Assembly: GCA_022835595.1 (NCBI GenBank)
Contig: BQUP01000001.1
Span: 2,046,001-2,110,000, forward strand
Direction: 5' to 3'
Source of the DNA: Cystobasidium ongulense
Taxonomy: Eukaryota > Basidiomycota > Cystobasidiomycetes > Cystobasidiales > Cystobasidiaceae
DNA length: 64,000 nt
The notes under the pieces were generated by a model, which saw nothing but the letters and a program-made list of their open reading frames with translations, was not told the origin of the DNA and searched no databases. Both the position numbers and the translations under genes were made by a program. Positions 10,120-21,347 of the stretch are shown here, one piece after another. Numbering within the stretch: the stretch's first letter is position 1; every line of letters starts with the position of its first letter.

Positions 10120-11952
10120 NNNNNNNNNNNNNNCATGATACAATGGTCAATCATTTTGAAACGTTTATAACGGAAGAAGATTTCGCTCAAATCGCAGGAG
10201 CGGGACTCAATTGGGTTAGAATCGCAATACCCTTCTGGGCGATTGAAGTGTATCCTGGTGAACCATTCTTGGAGGGTGTCTGTTGGGAGTACTTCCTCAA
10301 AGCTATCTCTTGGGCTAGAAAATATGGTCTGAGGATCAATCTCGATCTACATACTATCCCGGGTTCTCAGAATGGCTGGAAGTGAGTTCAAAATGCATAA
10401 TTTTGCTGCCGCCTCAGCTTCGGCAGAACTTCCTATCGGACCTCGTACTGACGTTTAGATATTTCCTCCTGAATCCGTCCTTTCGCAGCCATTCTGGGAA
10501 AATGGGATCTATCGGCTTCTTGAACGGGGCCATGGGAATGGCAAATGCACAACGTACAATCAATTACATCAGGGTCTTGACGGAGTTCATCAATCAACCC
10601 GAATACAGGAACGTGGTTCCCATGTGGGGTATCATTAACGAGGCGCAGGCAAACGTTATTGGCGATGAAGTCATCCGTTCTTTGTAAGTACTCCAGTCGA
10701 TGCGATGGCCATTTGTGCGGTCGATCCGCTGACGATGACCTGTTTTTACAGCTACCTCGAAGTCTACGATATGATCCGCGATATTACAGGTGTAGGTGAA
10801 GGCAATGGGCCTGTCATCTCTATCCACGACGGTTTCTCCGGCAATCTATCCACTTGGGACGGCTACCTTACAGGCTCAGATCGTATAGTGATGGACTCTC
10901 ACCCATATCTTGCTTTCGACACACCCAATGCCGATCCATACCCAGTCCAGATGCTCAAAGCCTGTGATCGTTGGGGACCAATGTTCAATCTATCAATGGC
11001 GAATGTAGGATTCACGTACGCAGGCGAATTCTCATTGGGCATAAACGACTGCGGTCAATACCTCAACGGTGTTATTGATGGAATCAGATATGATGGCACC
11101 TATACGGGTGTCGATAACGTGACGGGATCTTGTGATATGTATATGGATGTCTCACTTTGGGATAACGATTTTAAAGCTCAAGTACTGGATTTCGCACTCG
11201 CTTCAATGGATACTTTTCAAAATTGGTTCTTTTGGACTTGGAAGATCGGCGAGTCGACTGTATATAATAGGGTAGCTGTGAGTGTGATTTACCCTCGTCC
11301 GCTCGACATCTTCATGACCTAGAGCGACCAGCTGACTGTTCCTTTTCGTATCTCCCTTCGTTCAGACTCCAATGTGGAGTTACTCCCTCGGATTACAAGA
11401 AGGTTATGTACCTGCCGATCCTAGAGCTTACCACGGCGCTTGCCCTGCTATGGCCGAAAAGTATAACTTGCCTCCTCCTGCGGTGGTTTCGTTTGATGGT
11501 TCACTGGAACCCTGGATGACTGGAGGAGCTGGAGCAGGCCAAATCGTTCCAACTCAAATCGCCTCGTAAGTACCGTTTTGAACGTGTACTGCACTAAATT
11601 GCTCGTCATCTTATGCTTCTTTTCTTATTTCGCAGATACAATCAATGGCCTCCAGTCTCGATGGCAAATATTCCCCTCGTGGAAAGCTTGGACGTAGCAG
11701 AGCTACCCACTTACACAGCGACTGCTACAGCTCTTGTGTTGACTGCTTCACCCACACCTACTACTGGTCGTGCCGCCACTCCGGTCCTTACCAGCGCATA
11801 CTTTACCCCCATTGCGGGATGTACCAATTACCTGGATCCTTGGTGCGTAATTCGCACGCCTGGGCGGGTGTTGTTCTGAGACTGATTCTTTACGTAACGA
11901 TCCTCCAACTTTCAGGGGCGCCGCTGCTGCTACGCCAACCGGGATCTGCTAA
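7730..11952 (+). CDS. Membrane-anchored exo-1,3-beta-glucanase, GH5 family (broken by an assembly gap)
   Basis: Visible exons: 7730-7868, 7962-9260, 9340-9547, 9654-9782, 9867-9881, 9947-10010, then a gap, then 10134-10381, 10489-10683, 10752-11277, 11366-11565, 11636-11842 and 11916-11952. They join in phase on both sides of the gap and total about 1,088 residues plus what is missing. The first 470 residues are Ser/Pro/Gln-rich and presumably cytosolic. A single membrane helix follows (WWIIAGIALLVIGAAIVGVV), then a Ser/Thr linker and a GH5_9-type domain: GVNIGGWLHTEPFIAP, AGLNWVRIAIPFWA, WGIINEAQA (acid/base Glu), SHPYLAF and TYAGEFSLG (nucleophile Glu). A Thr/Pro-rich tail ends in GIC. The type II topology puts the enzyme outside, acting on wall beta-1,3-glucan. 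Roughly 20-50 residues of the domain (the usual DEYTLC segment) fall in the gap. Confidence 0.9.
10084..10133. other. Poly-C run followed by Ns: assembly gap inside an exon/intron border
   Basis: Thirty-six C followed by 14 N sit inside the GH5 gene, replacing the 3' splice site and the start of the next coding exon. The real length is unknown. The missing conserved segment shows that at least some tens of coding bases are absent. Confidence 0.95.
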
Positions 11953-12746
11953 ATCAAAATGCTGACTTGAAGTCATCAGAAGCAATCAGAAAAAGGACAA
12001 AGATTTTGGTTTAGATACCCACAACATACATTTGCACATATACAAAACAGACACTTGTTCGGCTTGCAGAATAGTTCAATCACGCTTCCTTTCTTAGCAC
12101 ACACTCGTTTCACTGTTGTCGTCTGTCTAGCATAACTTTCAGCAGATCTCGGACATGTAACATACCCACCCACCCATGACCTTATCACCTTTTCGTTGAT
12201 CACTGTGCCGAGGGGTATCCGATGTGCTAGGCGTATCATTTCACGGTCTCGTGACTTGCATCCTTCGTCTCTTGCTTGTCTTTTGGTGAAGGGCCGATGT
12301 CCTGTGGCGGCGCTGGCTTTGTTCGCTGGTCGCCAACTACCAAACAAGCAGCACGAAAGAAAGGAAGTGACAAGCAATAAGCTGTGCTCAGAGAGACACA
12401 CATAGGAAGAGCTGAGAAGACGCTGGCGTCAGGCCTGGTCGAGAGGCACTGCATGCACTGCTGATATAGGCGTCTATTGAAAGGTCAAGATGGTGCTTAA
12501 TTGTTTGGATGAGTGTACGAGTGAGGAAGGCGGTGGTTGCGACAAGACCCCTCGTCAGCTGATGGCAGGACGAAGAAGGACTCTTGCTTCTGCTCTTACC
12601 CATCCCTTCACCTTACCTTCCTGCCACATCACACTCTCCCTCAGCACCGTCAATCATCAGGACCCAGCAAGCGCGCACTGTCCAGCAGGCAGCACGCAAG
12701 TTCGCCGACAGCGGAGGGAAGCATTAATCGTGCAGATAGCCCAGCC
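11953..12746. other. Spacer between glucanase and coiled-coil protein genes
   Basis: Nearly 800 bases. The minus-strand ORFs here lack family or splice support. From about 12600 to 12746 the plus strand is open in the frame of the next gene, so that gene's start could lie further upstream. Confidence 0.4.
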
Positions 12747-15700
12747 ATGTCTCAACCAATCAAGATGAAGCCTGCCTCGCCTCGAATCAAGCATGGCACT
12801 CCAGATACCTCGTTTGCCGCCTCGCCTTTCGCCAAAAGTATGGGCACGCCTTCGTCGCCGTTCCAAGCCAGCCTGAACGCCTTTCCAGCTCTGCCGGAGG
12901 AGGATGAGTATGCTGGCTTCGACGAGTCCTGGAACCCTCGCTCTACTACGAATGGACATGCCGGTCTAAGCGGTACTGTCTCAGCTCATGGCCGTAGCTT
13001 CTCCGCCTCGAGTAGGTTCAGGACGCCATCCATGTCAAGTCGGCCTGAAAGTACCAGTGGCGTCGAAGACTTGGAGGATTTCTTCGAAAAAGGTACTTTG
13101 AAGTGAGTCGTGGAGTGGTTTGGTACCGTCTGGGCTTGTTGGTCTCGTCTGGGCCTGTTCGTCTGTCGAGTAGGTTTACTGACCTTACGGCCACGACTCG
13201 ATTACACAGCGACCTCGATAACGAGACCCCAGCTACTCTTGACCGGTCGCGCAAAGTCAGTCAAGGTGCAAGGACGGCCGCTATGTTCGCTCCTCAGAGC
13301 ATAAATCGAGCCGAGCAGTTGGCTGCTCTCGGTCGTCCACCTCCGCAGAGACAGCGATCTGCATCTTTATCTCATTTCGGTAAATTACATGCCCTAAGGC
13401 ACCGGAGGACAAGCTAAAGCAACCCTCATTACATATATAGAATCGTCGGAAACTACTGATACCACGACCCCTTCGACTGACTTCGCGTGAGCCCAAGAAC
13501 AGGTAGCCTTTATCATTGCTTTCATTGATTGCTCTCGAATTGCTTCCTAGACAAACTCCGGAAATGGTCTTCGCGAATCTGTCAGTTTCTTGGTACCTCA
13601 CATTGCCACTCTAACAGTCTGCTGAGAATTCGCGACCCACAGCCGCAGGCAATTCCAGCAGCATTCGGCCGCTACGACTACCGCCACGGTCACAGACAGT
13701 GCTCTGATCTCGCCGGATCTGAGGTCAGTTCCCGAGAGCAAGACATGGAGTGATCCTATACTGAAATTTTGCATTAACGGTTTATGCAGTGAAAGCATGC
13801 TTCGTCCTCTACCTGGGGCACGCACTCTTTCCGGATGGCGTGCTCCAGCGTCTACAATTGACTACTCCGCCAGATTACGCACATACAGCGAGTCAGTAGC
13901 AAGCAAGAGACGGGAGGTCAATGAATTAGAGGCGCAATTTCAGCGTGAAAGGGCCGAAATCCGCGCCAATCCAGCGGTCGCTCCATATGCAGTCAGGAAG
14001 GCCTTCTTCAACAATGAAGAAGCCGAAAGAAGGTTGGCAAAGGCAAGGGAAGTGAAGGAAAAGAGGATACAAATCCAGCGGGCTGAAGCTGAGGCTGCGG
14101 CTGCTATCGCTGAGAAACGAAGAAGTGAGCTGCCGCTAGCGGATAGTGTTTGCGCTCAGCATACTGACCCACCGCGATGCCTCGCCAGTTGGAGATGCGG
14201 AATTTTTCAAAGCAAAGGCAGCACAACAGGCTGCTGTCGGTGAGTGATTTCCCAATTAGCGAGTAAGCGTGGACTCTATTGCTTATCAGGTGCATCAGAC
14301 GCTGCTATCAAGGTGGAAAACGAAAGGCGAAACAGGCTTGAAGTAGACAAGAAAGCCGGCGAAGAGAAGAAAAAAGCTGAGGAAAAGGCCGCCAAAGAAT
14401 TGCATGAAGCAAAGGTTCAAGCAGTCATGCAGGCTGCTGCGGCTGGATCTCCAAAATTCTCTCAAGAAGATAGTGCGCATATATTCTGCTCGACCTGTAG
14501 GGGCGTGCCGGCTAATGTACTTATACTCCGTCCTAGGGCAAAACGTAGCCGCGTACTACATGCATCTGCAAAACGGCGGTCCGCAGATACCTGCATATGG
14601 TAAGGCTAGTCTGTACTAGGAACTGAACCGACACCTACTGACTTTTCGACCTACAGAGGAGCTGCTTAAGCGATTCTATGTTAGTGGTGGGAACCCCGCA
14701 GGCCTCACACAATTCATGGAAGACATGCGCTTGCAGGAGACTGCTCGTGCTGAACTTGCTGAGTTGCAAAAGCTTAAAGCAAAGCAAGACGAACAGTTAG
14801 CTGCCATGCAAGCGGCTCGCGTTGCTGAACAGGCACAAGCAGCAGCAGCAGCTGCTGCTGCAGCAGGTACACCTGGTCGGCAATTCTACAACACTCCTCC
14901 GCGATCGCCATTCGGCGGTTCTGGTGCAGGTCCGGGTGTATCGCCTCGTGGGTTTTCCTAGGGCCTAATATCTGTTGTAGAAGTCAGTGTTGTAACGTAC
15001 GTCGCTCTAACAGGATCACCAAACATGTCTGCGAACGGCCTTGCGTCTCCAGGATCAAACAGGTGTGTCAGACCCGTAGACGTCCTGTTGTACGTCATGT
15101 TTACTTACACTACTTACTTACGATCTCTTTCCATATTCTGACAGTCCTTTCTCGATGGCAGCGCTCGTCAACAAAGTCGTGGAACACATATGCGAGCAGG
15201 AAGAACAGGATAGGCTCAGAGCTCTAGAAGCCATGCTACTGGGTGGACAAAAGACTCGCAAATCGCCGAGCATAGGAGTAACCAAGGACTACCCCCCTGA
15301 ACTGAAGCTTACTGAAAACTCCCGGCTACATCTCTGCGCGTGAGTTTTCTTTCGTCAGCATTGCACTACCGTGGCCGTCAGGTTGATGTAGCGTCTGTTA
15401 TGCCAGGTCTGTCTTCCCCTTTCGTGAGTATGCAGGCATAATGTCAATTATGTTCGGCTGACGTCGATTCGCGTCTAATAATTGGCTAGCACGGCCGACT
15501 CACCCTCGCGTGAATGACATACTGTTGCAGCAGCTGAAGGCTGTCATCCAGCAATTTCGGGCAGCCGCAACCTTTTACGGCGCTTCTGAAGTGACACACA
15601 TTCGATACGTGCCCACGCAAGAAGATAGCACAGGGGTCGCAAAACCTGGACCCAGAATGGGCAAGATCGTCTCCCTTATCGTGCAGCAGGTGCAAGAAAC

Positions 15701-15839
15701 GCCAAGCGGCCCGATAAAAACGCCACATATGGATGCAAGTAAGCCTTGTAAGGAGTACGCCAAATACACGTTACCAGAGCACATCGTCTCACCGGCAATT
15801 GTATACGAAGTACTCGTAGAACGAAGAGACTCGCGATAG
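12747..15839 (+). CDS. Unknown multi-exon protein with a long central coiled coil
   Basis: The start chosen is MSQPIKMKPASPRIKHGTPD at 12747, but the frame is open further upstream. The first exon ends at the GTGAGT near 13103 and the second begins near 13210 (DLDNETPATLDRSRKVSQG). Several short exons follow whose exact borders I could not settle between 13390 and 13800. From about 13800 to 14480 comes a strongly charged helical region (NELEAQFQRERAEI, EAERRLAKAREVKEKRIQIQ, ENERRNRLEVDKKAGEEKKK). Later exons carry AYYMHLQNGGPQIPAYEELL, an Ala/Gln tract and Gly/Pro-rich linkers. The last exon reads RVNDILLQQLKAVIQQFRAA to a stop at 15839. I do not recognise the family. The layout suggests a cytoskeletal or scaffold protein, which is only inference. 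Confidence 0.6.
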
Positions 15840-16084
15840 AAAATGCCAATAGCGGTATTTAGAAATGTTCGATTCGAGGCACCAGTTAGCCCTTTTAACA
15901 CATATAAAGGATGTGTATCGCTTATTTATTTCGAGTTTCAAGCCAGCAATAGATTCTATTACTGCTGCACTAAGTTTTCGTTGCCGTGCTGCCATCCGCC
16001 TTGAGTGACACCTCGGATTGGCCGATACTGACTCTGCGATAGTCTAGATGTTAACACTCAGATTGCGGACCCATCTTATGGGCC

Positions 16085-17661
16085 TCAATAGTCGAAAAAG
16101 CCCTTTCCACTTTTCTTTCCTAAGAAACCAGCATCTACCATTCGGCCCAGAAGGACGGAAGGTCTATACTTGGAGTCGGCGTTTCTGCAAGATCTTCAGA
16201 TTAGATGTGCCTGCTCGTACCAAGAACACTGCGACTTACTCGGTGTACAGCGTTTGCATGATAGCGTAGCCTAAGTTGGCGAAAATGTAAGAGCTCGTAT
16301 CGAGTGTGATTATCTGTACTACTCACACGTATCCAAACCAATGAAATCCGCCAGCGTCAATGGACCTTAAATAGACAATACTTTAGTTTAATGTCGACGA
16401 AATCGCGCAGTGACGTTCAGGCTCACCCATAGGATGACCAAAGCCAAGTTTGGCAGTCGTGTCCAAGTCCTCTTTGCTTCCAACGCCCTGACGACTTGGA
16501 AGATTAGCCTTAGCAGGCACGGGAAAAGGTGCATGTACTGACCGTTTCGAGACAGACAATTGCCTCATTGATGTAAGGCATCAATATCCGGTTAGCGAGG
16601 AAGCCTAGTAGCGTGTCAGCTGGAATACGGTATACTCATCAATTTGCGTCTCACCTGGCGTGTCAGCACTTGTAGTGACTGTTTTCCCACAAGCTTGGGC
16701 GAAAGCCGTCGACCGCGCGGTAACGTCGGTGCTCGTTTGGAGGCAAGGAATAATTTCTGATGGATGTGCGACACGTGTCAGAGATATGTTAAGTTGTGTG
16801 AATTGCACCGACTGACCACAAAGCTTCATTTGGGGCACCTACGGAGAATTGATAAATCAGCGTAAGAATGGCCTCGTCAATGTGGAACAGCGTACGGGAT
16901 TCATCCAATGTATTCCTAGAACTCTACTACTGCTTCTAGACTTCTCCTCACTCGAGGATCCTTCTGCTACCGCACCAGCAGCAATCTTAGCGATGGAAAT
17001 GCTGGAAGTATTGGTGGCGAGTATAGTTTCTGGAGAGCATTGCTTTGCGAGCTCGGCGAAGATCTTCTGCTTCAGTGGTAAAGACTCTGAGACAGCCTGT
17101 GCGGAAGTCAGTACGGAGTGGAAGAAGACGAGACTGCTTGAGCGGACTCACCTCCATCACGAGCTGGACATCCTCGTTGCCAAAAGCGGAGATGCTGTTT
17201 ACAGTCTTCACTCTGTTCTTGATGGCTTGTGCTTCGTCTGAAGTTATCTTGGACTTCTTAACATCCTTCTCGAGGAGCTTGTCTGCATTAAACCAATTGT
17301 TAGCATTATATTGAACAAAGTCGGCTATTATAGAAGTCTGCACCCATGAAAGCCAGCCCTTTACTCAAGGCAGCCTCAGACGCGTCTGAAAGTACCACTT
17401 CAACTTTAGCGTCCTTTGAATCATATTTCATCGTCAGCGTGTCTAGTCTGCCAGCGCGGAACCTGTCTTTCGTACCTTGGCAGCGACGTAGGCGATTCCA
17501 AGGCCCATTTGGCCAGCTCCTACCACACCACATCTGGAAATGCTATGAGCAGCGGAGTGGCTCACACTACTTGCAAAGTGTCTTTTCGCACTGACTAAAG
17601 CCTGACTTGCGCTTGAACTCGCAAGGATGCGCTTTGCAGTGGTAGCCGGTGCCATATTCAT
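16085..17661 (-). CDS. L-3-hydroxyacyl-CoA dehydrogenase, mitochondrial
   Basis: It starts [20 protein letters not shown], a Ser/Arg-rich mitochondrial presequence. The NAD-binding Rossmann motif [19 protein letters not shown] follows. After an intron of about 60 bases come [20 protein letters not shown] and [20 protein letters not shown]. Further exons match the short-chain HAD family: QLVMEAVSE, then the NPVPVM...KLVE region leading into [17 protein letters not shown] before [17 protein letters not shown], and the typical end [20 protein letters not shown] with its stop at 16085. It oxidises 3-hydroxyacyl-CoA in beta-oxidation with NAD. A second in-frame ATG lies two codons downstream of the chosen start. 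It is convergent with the coiled-coil gene, 245 bases apart. Confidence 0.9.
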
Positions 17662-18098
17662 GATAATGATGATCGGAAGGCACTGGTGAATGGAGTTCAA
17701 GAAAGGTTGCTTGGTGTACGCTTCAGAGTCCTTTGCTGCATGCAGGTTTGATCTGTGCCCAACTAGTCTTGCTTTTAGCGATTTCGAAACGGATTGGTGC
17801 AAGATCAAGGCTGCTTCGGCCATTTGCCGCTTGTGGCCGCGGCCGGCGTCGAATAATATAATGCCTGCAGCAAATTGAAAGAAGACGCAAGGTGATGCAA
17901 AACAGCCGAGTAATTCCTTGAGACTCAATATTCACCAGCTGGTAAGTACTAGCCTTGATGTTAGGATACTTTCGTGTGCAAGGCAGCGAGACAAAGAACC
18001 ACTTTCTACATAAAGATTCCAGTTGTCTGCTCTCCCTATTCATTCAGACTCTATATGCTTCTTCCACTTTGACGATAGTGCTCATATTAAGCAGGTAG
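17662..18098. other. Promoter region of the hydroxyacyl-CoA dehydrogenase gene
   Basis: About 440 bases upstream of the dehydrogenase start and downstream of the SCD6 stop, both on the minus strand. No ORF or RNA gene was recognised. Confidence 0.45.
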
Positions 18099-20055
18099 CT
18101 ATTGCGACGGTTCAGGAGCCTAGGGGTAGAAACAGTCAGAAGTTTCCACTGGCTACATATGCCGCAATCGCGGAACTTACTCTTCCACGACCTCGGTAGT
18201 TCGGACTGTTACCACCACGGAAAGGACCTCCTCTTCCTCCTCGTCCTCGACCGCGACCACGTCCACGTCCGTTAGCGGAAGCACCAGTCTCGCCAAATGT
18301 AGCCATGTTCTTGTTGCTTTCTGCTCGTCTGTCAAATGCGCCACCTGGCTGATTCGACTTCAGGTCGGAAGAAATGTTATCGAAGAAGGAAGACTTGTCG
18401 TAGAAAGAAGATGGAGAGGCTTCAGGTATAATGACCGCTCCTTCGGTCGGCTGGTCTTCGCCTTCAACCTTCTCTTTCTGGAACTTCTCGTTGGAAGCAG
18501 CAAAGTCGAAATCGTTCGTCGGGACCGGTGCAGACTGCTGCTGTTGCTGAAGTGGTCGAGGGGCTCCATAACCATGGTTAATGCCACCTCTATCAGCACC
18601 CCTGTGGATACCACCTCGCATGCCACCTCGACTGTCGACGGTTCGGTTCTGATTGCGGTCGAAGCCGAGAGAATCCATCTGGCTAGCCAAGCGTGCGACG
18701 GCTGCAGTGGACGATTGTACGCCATCCGCTTTCGTCTTCTTGGCCTCTTGCAAAGCTGGTCCGGCGGTGGCCGGAGCCTGTCCATTTGCAGCTGTGCGTT
18801 GACTGACGGCGGAAGCGAAAGAAGCTGGCTTCTCAAGAGCTGGGGCCGCTTGAGGAGCGGCAGGGGCTGACGATTGATGACCAGCAGGACCTGTAGCGAC
18901 TGGCGCAGAAGGCGTTGCTGTCTCGAGTACTTCAGCTTTCCGACCCTTGGGAGGTGCCTGAGCAGCGGCACTGGAAGTAGCTGATGTAGGCTGCTCTTTT
19001 GGTTTAGCGGCAGCGGGAAGCGTATTCGTCGTTGTTTGGATAGGTGCAGGCTTTTCAGTCTGCTTCTGTTGAACAGGCCGTTGTGTGACTTGTTGAGCTG
19101 GAATTTGCTGGGTCGAGCCGAATTGAGGTGGCTGCTGAGGTAGCATACTAGGTGGCTGATTGAACGGCGAGCCCATCATTTGAGGAGGAGGTGGCCCCCA
19201 TGGCTGGTGAGCAGCTTGAGCGGCAAAAGGACCCTGATAGCCCGGTTGCATAGGTGGTGGAGGCATTCCATAGCCATATGGTGGGAAACCATGGCGAGGC
19301 GGAGGGGGCATGCCCCAAGGTGAGTGAGGCCCGGGACCGCCATTAGGTGGTAAAGGTTGTTGTTGTTGCTGATACTGTTGGGCCTGAGCCTGATTCTGCT
19401 GTGGCTGCTGTTGCTTGGGCGCCTCGACAGGTGCTTCTTTCTGAGCAGGCGGTTGTACCGGCTTTTGGACAGCTTTAGGTGCCTGACCTGCCTGTATGTT
19501 TGGAGACGTCAGTTATCATACTCTCTGTAGATACTGAACAAGGTCTGCAAACATACGCTCATGATAGCTGGATCTTCAGGCATTGCAGGCGGCTGTGAAA
19601 CGACAGGTGCATTCTGCTCGATTTTGAGATCCTTGACATCTGCAGCGCGGAAGACGATGTAGCTAAAGGCACGACCATCAGCCTGGGAGCTTTATTCCCG
19701 ATGTAATTCTTATGCTCACTCGTATTTCGCATCGCTGGGAGGGATCTCTACTGCAGGATCACCGCCTCGTCGACCTTCAGTGCCTTGTGAGCGAACTACG
19801 AGACCAGGCAACTCAGCCTCTGGAAAGCGATGGATGATCTTATCAAAGCGGAGCCTCACCTTCAGATAACGATACGGTTGCCTCTTCAGGATTGATGGCT
19901 GTAATGTTGTAAGCGAAGTCAGCTTCCTGCTTGCAAAGACAGGCGTTGGACGCCCCCTGCAGCGCATCATTGCGACACGTACCTTCAAGCTTGCCGATGT
20001 ACCGGATGTCGCTCTTGCTCACCAAGCTGATGATGGAGCCAATGAACTGCGCCAT
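18099..20055 (-). CDS. SCD6: SCD6/LSM14-family P-body and translation repressor protein
   Basis: The N-terminal Lsm14 domain is split by short introns: MAQFIGSIISLVSKSDIRYI and GKLE, then INPEEATVSLSE, then LVVRSQGTEGRRGGD and SDAKYEYIVFRAADVKDLKI. A long Pro/Gln/Ala-rich middle follows, then an FDF motif (NDFDFAASNEKFQKEK), an FFD box (SSFFDNISSD), a TFG box (NMATFGE) and an RGG-rich end (GRGRGRGRGGRGGPFRGG). This is the full domain order of the family, which binds eIF4G or decapping factors and moves mRNAs to P-bodies. The last intron (GTAAGT near 18184, CTGAC branch, TAG acceptor near 18120) gives the ending GRGRAPEPSQ at 18099. Reading through it would instead stop at 18136. Confidence 0.9.
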
Positions 20056-20499
20056 GTTTGCTTCTGAACTCCTCTACCTTCGTACTCGAGTTTGGTCGGA
20101 CAAAGACAAGCGACATGCTGAAGCAGCTGATCGGGCGCAAGCATGTATGAAGGGTTCTAAAGTATTTACAGAGAGCAATGCAGACCAAGTTGGAGTCGTG
20201 GATAAACATAAGAGACGCAAAAGGCCTGCATGAACTACCATCAAGCAGCCAAGATGACTGCGCTAAGTTAACATGGACAAGGGATACCCTTTATGAGAAG
20301 TTATACATTCGAAGAAGCTTGCGTCTCAGCGTGGTGTATTGGGCAGATACCATGCCAACGAGAGTCAGTAAAAGAGCACCCTCTATGCTGACTTAATGAC
20401 GTGGTACTATGCTTTGCTTGCGTAGCGATTCTCGCTTAGAACAAGAAGTAGCCTCTCTAATGACAGTTTCACACAGACGTTGAAGGGGGCAACCATGAT
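20056..20499. other. Spacer with SCD6 promoter
   Basis: Some 440 bases between the SCD6 start and the mL49 stop, both on the minus strand. Nothing recognisable. Confidence 0.45.
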
Positions 20500-21039
20500 C
20501 TATAACCCCTTGCTCTCTAGCCATTCCTTGACGGTCTTTACACTTGGATCCAGGCCTTTGATAACGAGTGTCCTCGTCCTCCCATTGACAGTAACTTGCT
20601 TGACCTTTGGAAAATGAGCCTGGAAGTCGTGTTTGAGTGCCTGTATGTAATTATTCCGAACATGTTAAGCGTCAGTCAAGGTCAAAATGTATGTGTAAGG
20701 ACGTCAAAGCACCTCGAGATTTCCAGAGATGTGTCTGATGAGTACTTCCTGCCGTGTGCCACCAGAGCGTATGTTCGAGTAGACGGGCAGTGCTTTATTC
20801 ATCTCTGTCCGGGTGATGTAGTATGGCAGTTTGTGTTGACTTGTCGAGGCGGATGAAGAAGCAGCTGCAGTGGTGTCTTGCAGGCCGGGAACAGCAGCGA
20901 GATCTGCTTCTACCTGGGATGTCGATGCCTGCGGAGGGACGAGAGGATGCGAGGTCGTGATGGATCTCGCGGGCAGCCAGCTGGCGGGCAGGCGCAGCTG
21001 GAGGTGTCTCGCCAGAGGTGTCATTCTCAAAGTCGCCAT
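20500..21039 (-). CDS. IMG2: Mitochondrial large-subunit ribosomal protein mL49 (IMG2 family)
   Basis: It starts MATLRMTPLARHLQLRLPAS, an Arg-rich mitochondrial presequence. A variable linker leads to the conserved core LPYYITRTEMNKALPVYSNI followed by GTRQEVLIRHISGNLE. After a short intron come ALKHDFQAHFPKVKQVTVNG, RTRTLVIKGLDPSVKTVKEW and LESKGL to a stop at 20500. The YxxxRTxxxxLPVYxxxRxGGTR-type core and the closing KxWLxxxGL are typical of the IMG2/mL49 family. It shares a 308-base divergent promoter with ADE12. Confidence 0.88.
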
Positions 21040-21347
21040 GATGAAGTGTGTTGTAAGAACACAAAGAGCTATGAAACGTGATCTTGTTCTTTCGTTTCTC
21101 AAATTTCCGCGCCAAAGTCCGCATGGATGATGATGGCTGCTGCTGGATTTCGACGACTCGACCGCCTTCCGGCTCTGCTTTTCGCCAAGTGACCACCTCT
21201 GCAGAGGGAAAAGCACACAGCAGAGCTCAGCTCAGAAGGAGCTTGTCGCTCGGTAGCAAGGAACCCAGCCCGCCTGGAGCTGCATCTTTGCATCTCTGTC
21301 TCGTCAAGTCGTCTTTGACGGCAGAGACGCAAGAAAGTCGAGTCGAA
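21040..21347. promoter_or_regulatory. Divergent promoter between IMG2 and ADE12
   Basis: A 308-base interval between two outward-facing start codons, so both promoters must lie here unless 5' exons are missed. No specific factor site can be assigned. Confidence 0.6.
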
